Source: YA12-FULL-51-18 sp041665305 (GTDB lineage: Bacteria; Elusimicrobiota; Elusimicrobia; Elusimicrobiales; UBA9959). From it: a stretch of 23,916 nucleotides of DNA. Position 1 is the first letter of the stretch; each line of letters opens with the position of its first letter. Shown in pieces: positions 22,698-23,916 of this stretch. The translations under genes were made by a program, and so were the position numbers. The notes beneath the pieces are model-generated. The model was not told where the DNA came from. It searched no databases and saw only the letters and a list, made by a program, of their open reading frames with translations. The stretch is from positions 1 through 23,916 of the forward strand of contig JBAYJD010000043.1 in the NCBI GenBank assembly GCA_041665305.1. The letters run 5' to 3'.

Positions 22698-23613
22698 GTG
22701 TTCCTTCCAAGGTCGGCGCGGAAGTTTTAGCGCTGAGAACCGGCGACCGCCATTTATACGCGCGCATCTCCAGAGGATAAAACAGCTTGGGAATGCGCAG
22801 CCAAGGGAGACTGAGAGCCGGAGGGAAGGTGGCGAACAATGGGTACTTGAAATCAATTACTTCCAAAACGGCGTCCGGAAAAGCCACGCGGCCCAGTTCA
22901 AGCATTGATTTGACGGAGCGGAAATACATGTCCAGCTTCACGCCCAACAGGCGTCTGACTTGATTCCATAGAAGACGCTGCAGGAAGGCGAACATTTTCC
23001 ACGGGGCTATTTCAAACACTAACAAGCATCCGCCAGGTTTGATCACCCTGCCTAATTCGGAAAATGCCTTTGCCACGATTTCATCGTTTTCCCGAACCGT
23101 CCTCCCCACCATATGATGAATCGAATAGAATGCGATCGCAAGGTCAACGGAATGAGCATAAAGAGGGATATTAGCCGCCGTACCGCATACTCCAAGGTCA
23201 ACCTGGCGATTGTCGAGAATTGACGGGCCTGAGGGCTCAAGGCCGATCACGAAGGCTCCGGGAGGGCGCTCGTATGGCAGGTGAGGTCCGCATCCGACAT
23301 CGAGGATCACCTGCCCCGGCTCGAAATATCTCTGCAACAGAGCTACCTGTCGCTCAAAAGAGATCCGCCAATTAGCGCCGCGGTCCAGGATCCCCCGCCG
23401 CATGAGCTTGACCTTATCGTCGAAAAAAGAAAATTGATTCCCATCGGACATAACCGCAATATTGTCCTGGATCCTGCCTTTGAAGCCGCACGATGCGCAG
23501 GAGATGGCTCCTTCGCGGACAACTAGAGCGTGGCGGGATCGCGGACAAACAAGATATTTTTCTACGGCATGAGCAGTACCTGCCTCGCGGCCGTCATGAG
23601 AATGATCACTCAT
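22690..23613 (-). CDS. SAM-dependent methyltransferase with zinc-ribbon-like N-terminus
   Basis: A 307-residue class I methyltransferase. VILDVGCGP (motif I, Asp105 to Gly108) binds S-adenosylmethionine, FYSIHHM is at motif IV and VIKPGGCLLVFE is motif VI. The N-terminal part has Cys23, Cys39 and Cys42 in the spacing of a Trm112-like zinc ribbon, but the fourth ligand is Ser26, so metal binding is uncertain. The start at 23613 is preferred over 23883 because a promoter (about 23665-23694) and a strong hairpin (23795-23825) fall inside the longer frame and the added 90 residues look unlike any domain. It is coupled by 8 nt to the GT-C gene, which hints at glycan or lipid-carrier methylation. 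Confidence 0.8.
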   Translation of the reverse strand: MSDHSHDGREAGTAHAVEKYLVCPRSRHALVVREGAISCASCGFKGRIQDNIAVMSDGNQFSFFDDKVKLMRRGILDRGANWRISFERQVALLQRYFEPGQVILDVGCGPHLPYERPPGAFVIGLEPSGPSILDNRQVDLGVCGTAANIPLYAHSVDLAIAFYSIHHMVGRTVRENDEIVAKAFSELGRVIKPGGCLLVFEIAPWKMFAFLQRLLWNQVRRLLGVKLDMYFRSVKSMLELGRVAFPDAVLEVIDFKYPLFATFPPALSLPWLRIPKLFYPLEMRAYKWRSPVLSAKTSAPTLEGTHV

Positions 23614-23664
23614 AATTTTTGTCCAGGGAACAAATTCGTCGTTTGCGGAGATTTCCCACGCCCT

Positions 23665-23694
23665 ATTGTAACATAACCGCGCAGCCGCCCTCAA
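23665..23694 (-). promoter_or_regulatory. Promoter of methyltransferase-GT-C pair
   Basis: On the minus strand -35 TTGAGG (23694-23689), an 18-nt spacer and extended -10 TGTTACAAT (23673-23665) give a start near 23658 and a leader of about 45 nt before the ATG at 23613. This is the best two-box promoter in the window. It supports the shorter methyltransferase start. Confidence 0.65.
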
Positions 23695-23794
23695 TACTTC
23701 CCAAAAGCCATGTTTTTCGCGGTTTGTCTCCCGGGTTTTAAGCGGCCGGACTCCGGTGTGCCGTCGGTCTTCCCGCAAACATTTCACCGACATT

Positions 23795-23825
23795 CCCAAA
23801 TCCTCGGATAAGCCGAGGCTTTGGG
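23795..23825. other. Strong 13-bp hairpin upstream of the methyltransferase promoter
   Basis: CCCAAATCCTCGG (23795-23807) pairs with CCGAGGCTTTGGG (23813-23825) with one mismatch and a 5-nt loop. There is no U-run. It could end an upstream transcript, be a regulatory structure or be a repeat of the REP type. It lies about 100 nt before the promoter. Confidence 0.55.
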
Positions 23826-23916
23826 CATAGCGGCACCTTTTTCGCCATCTTTTCACAAACCACTTTAAATTTGTCAGCTTCAAGCACGCAAAACATATGT
23901 TTTAGATGTGTGGAAG

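Larger units (their letters stand above)
23614..23916. other. Right-edge non-coding region with promoter and hairpin
   Basis: No gene is supported here. It contains the probable promoter of the methyltransferase, described below, and a strong hairpin at 23795-23825. An in-frame upstream extension of the methyltransferase (to 23883) runs through both and is judged non-coding. Confidence 0.55.

Noticed and set aside
22698..22856. Longer start for the GT-C protein
   Set aside because: It lies within the methyltransferase frame and has no good ribosome site, whereas GGAAGG precedes the ATG at 22697.
23614..23883. Ninety-residue N-terminal extension of the methyltransferase
   Set aside because: It crosses a two-box promoter and a 13-bp hairpin, is rich in Arg/Lys/Cys without domain signature, and the zinc-ribbon and methyltransferase parts are complete without it.
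1..23916. CRISPR, tRNA, rRNA or riboswitch
   Set aside because: No repeat-spacer array, cloverleaf, rRNA-like block or known aptamer core was seen in the intergenic regions.

Overview
The window looks like chromosome of a moderately high-GC, Gram-negative-type bacterium, probably uncultured. Evidence is a tightly packed set of genes for a GmhA/HldE-type heptose (LPS or S-layer glycan) pathway, a GT-C membrane glycosyltransferase, secreted serine proteases with signal sequences, tandem GGDEF proteins, bacterial PolX and SppA. No rRNA, tRNA, CRISPR array or intact transposase was seen. Elusimicrobiota or a similar phylum is possible, but this is a guess from style and not shown by the sequence.

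Left part (1-2959): 1-378 is non-coding and carries a perfect 20-bp inverted repeat around 109 bp, like the ends of a small non-autonomous element. It is followed by a secreted helical-repeat protein (+). Convergent to it is a GH13 amylase with a C-terminal CBM20 and no signal peptide. Upstream of the amylase are a 16-bp palindrome and a nested inverted repeat.

Middle part (2960-12155): a same-strand housekeeping/signalling run on the minus strand reads, in transcription order, two tandem GAF-GGDEF membrane proteins (8-nt overlap), SppA, a small membrane protein, PolX and NAD(P)HX epimerase. Next come two secreted serine proteases of unrelated folds, trypsin-like S1 (-) and subtilisin-like S8 (+). 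They diverge from a roughly 116-bp spacer with back-to-back extended -10 promoters. A strong bidirectional terminator (12163-12203) separates the S8 gene from the next region.

Right part (12224-23613), all minus strand: a methyltransferase and a GT-C glycosyltransferase overlap by 8 nt. Then a compact ten-gene run starts from a promoter only about 15 nt upstream of its first ATG: sugar epimerase, nucleotidyltransferase-PfkB kinase fusion (HldE domains in reversed order), radical SAM, NUDIX, transketolase N, transketolase C, RmlD-like reductase, second radical SAM paralogue, GT2, and GmhA-like isomerase. The gaps are 1-50 nt or 4-nt ATGA overlaps.

Read together, the split transketolase could supply sedoheptulose 7-phosphate. 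The GmhA-like protein would isomerise it, the fusion protein would phosphorylate and nucleotide-activate it, the SDR enzymes and radical SAM pair would modify it, and GT2 would transfer it. That is a plausible self-contained pathway for a modified heptose, not one I can match to a described system. It is the most interesting part of the window. The product, the substrate of the radical SAM pair and the identity of the missing GmhB-type phosphatase are inference.
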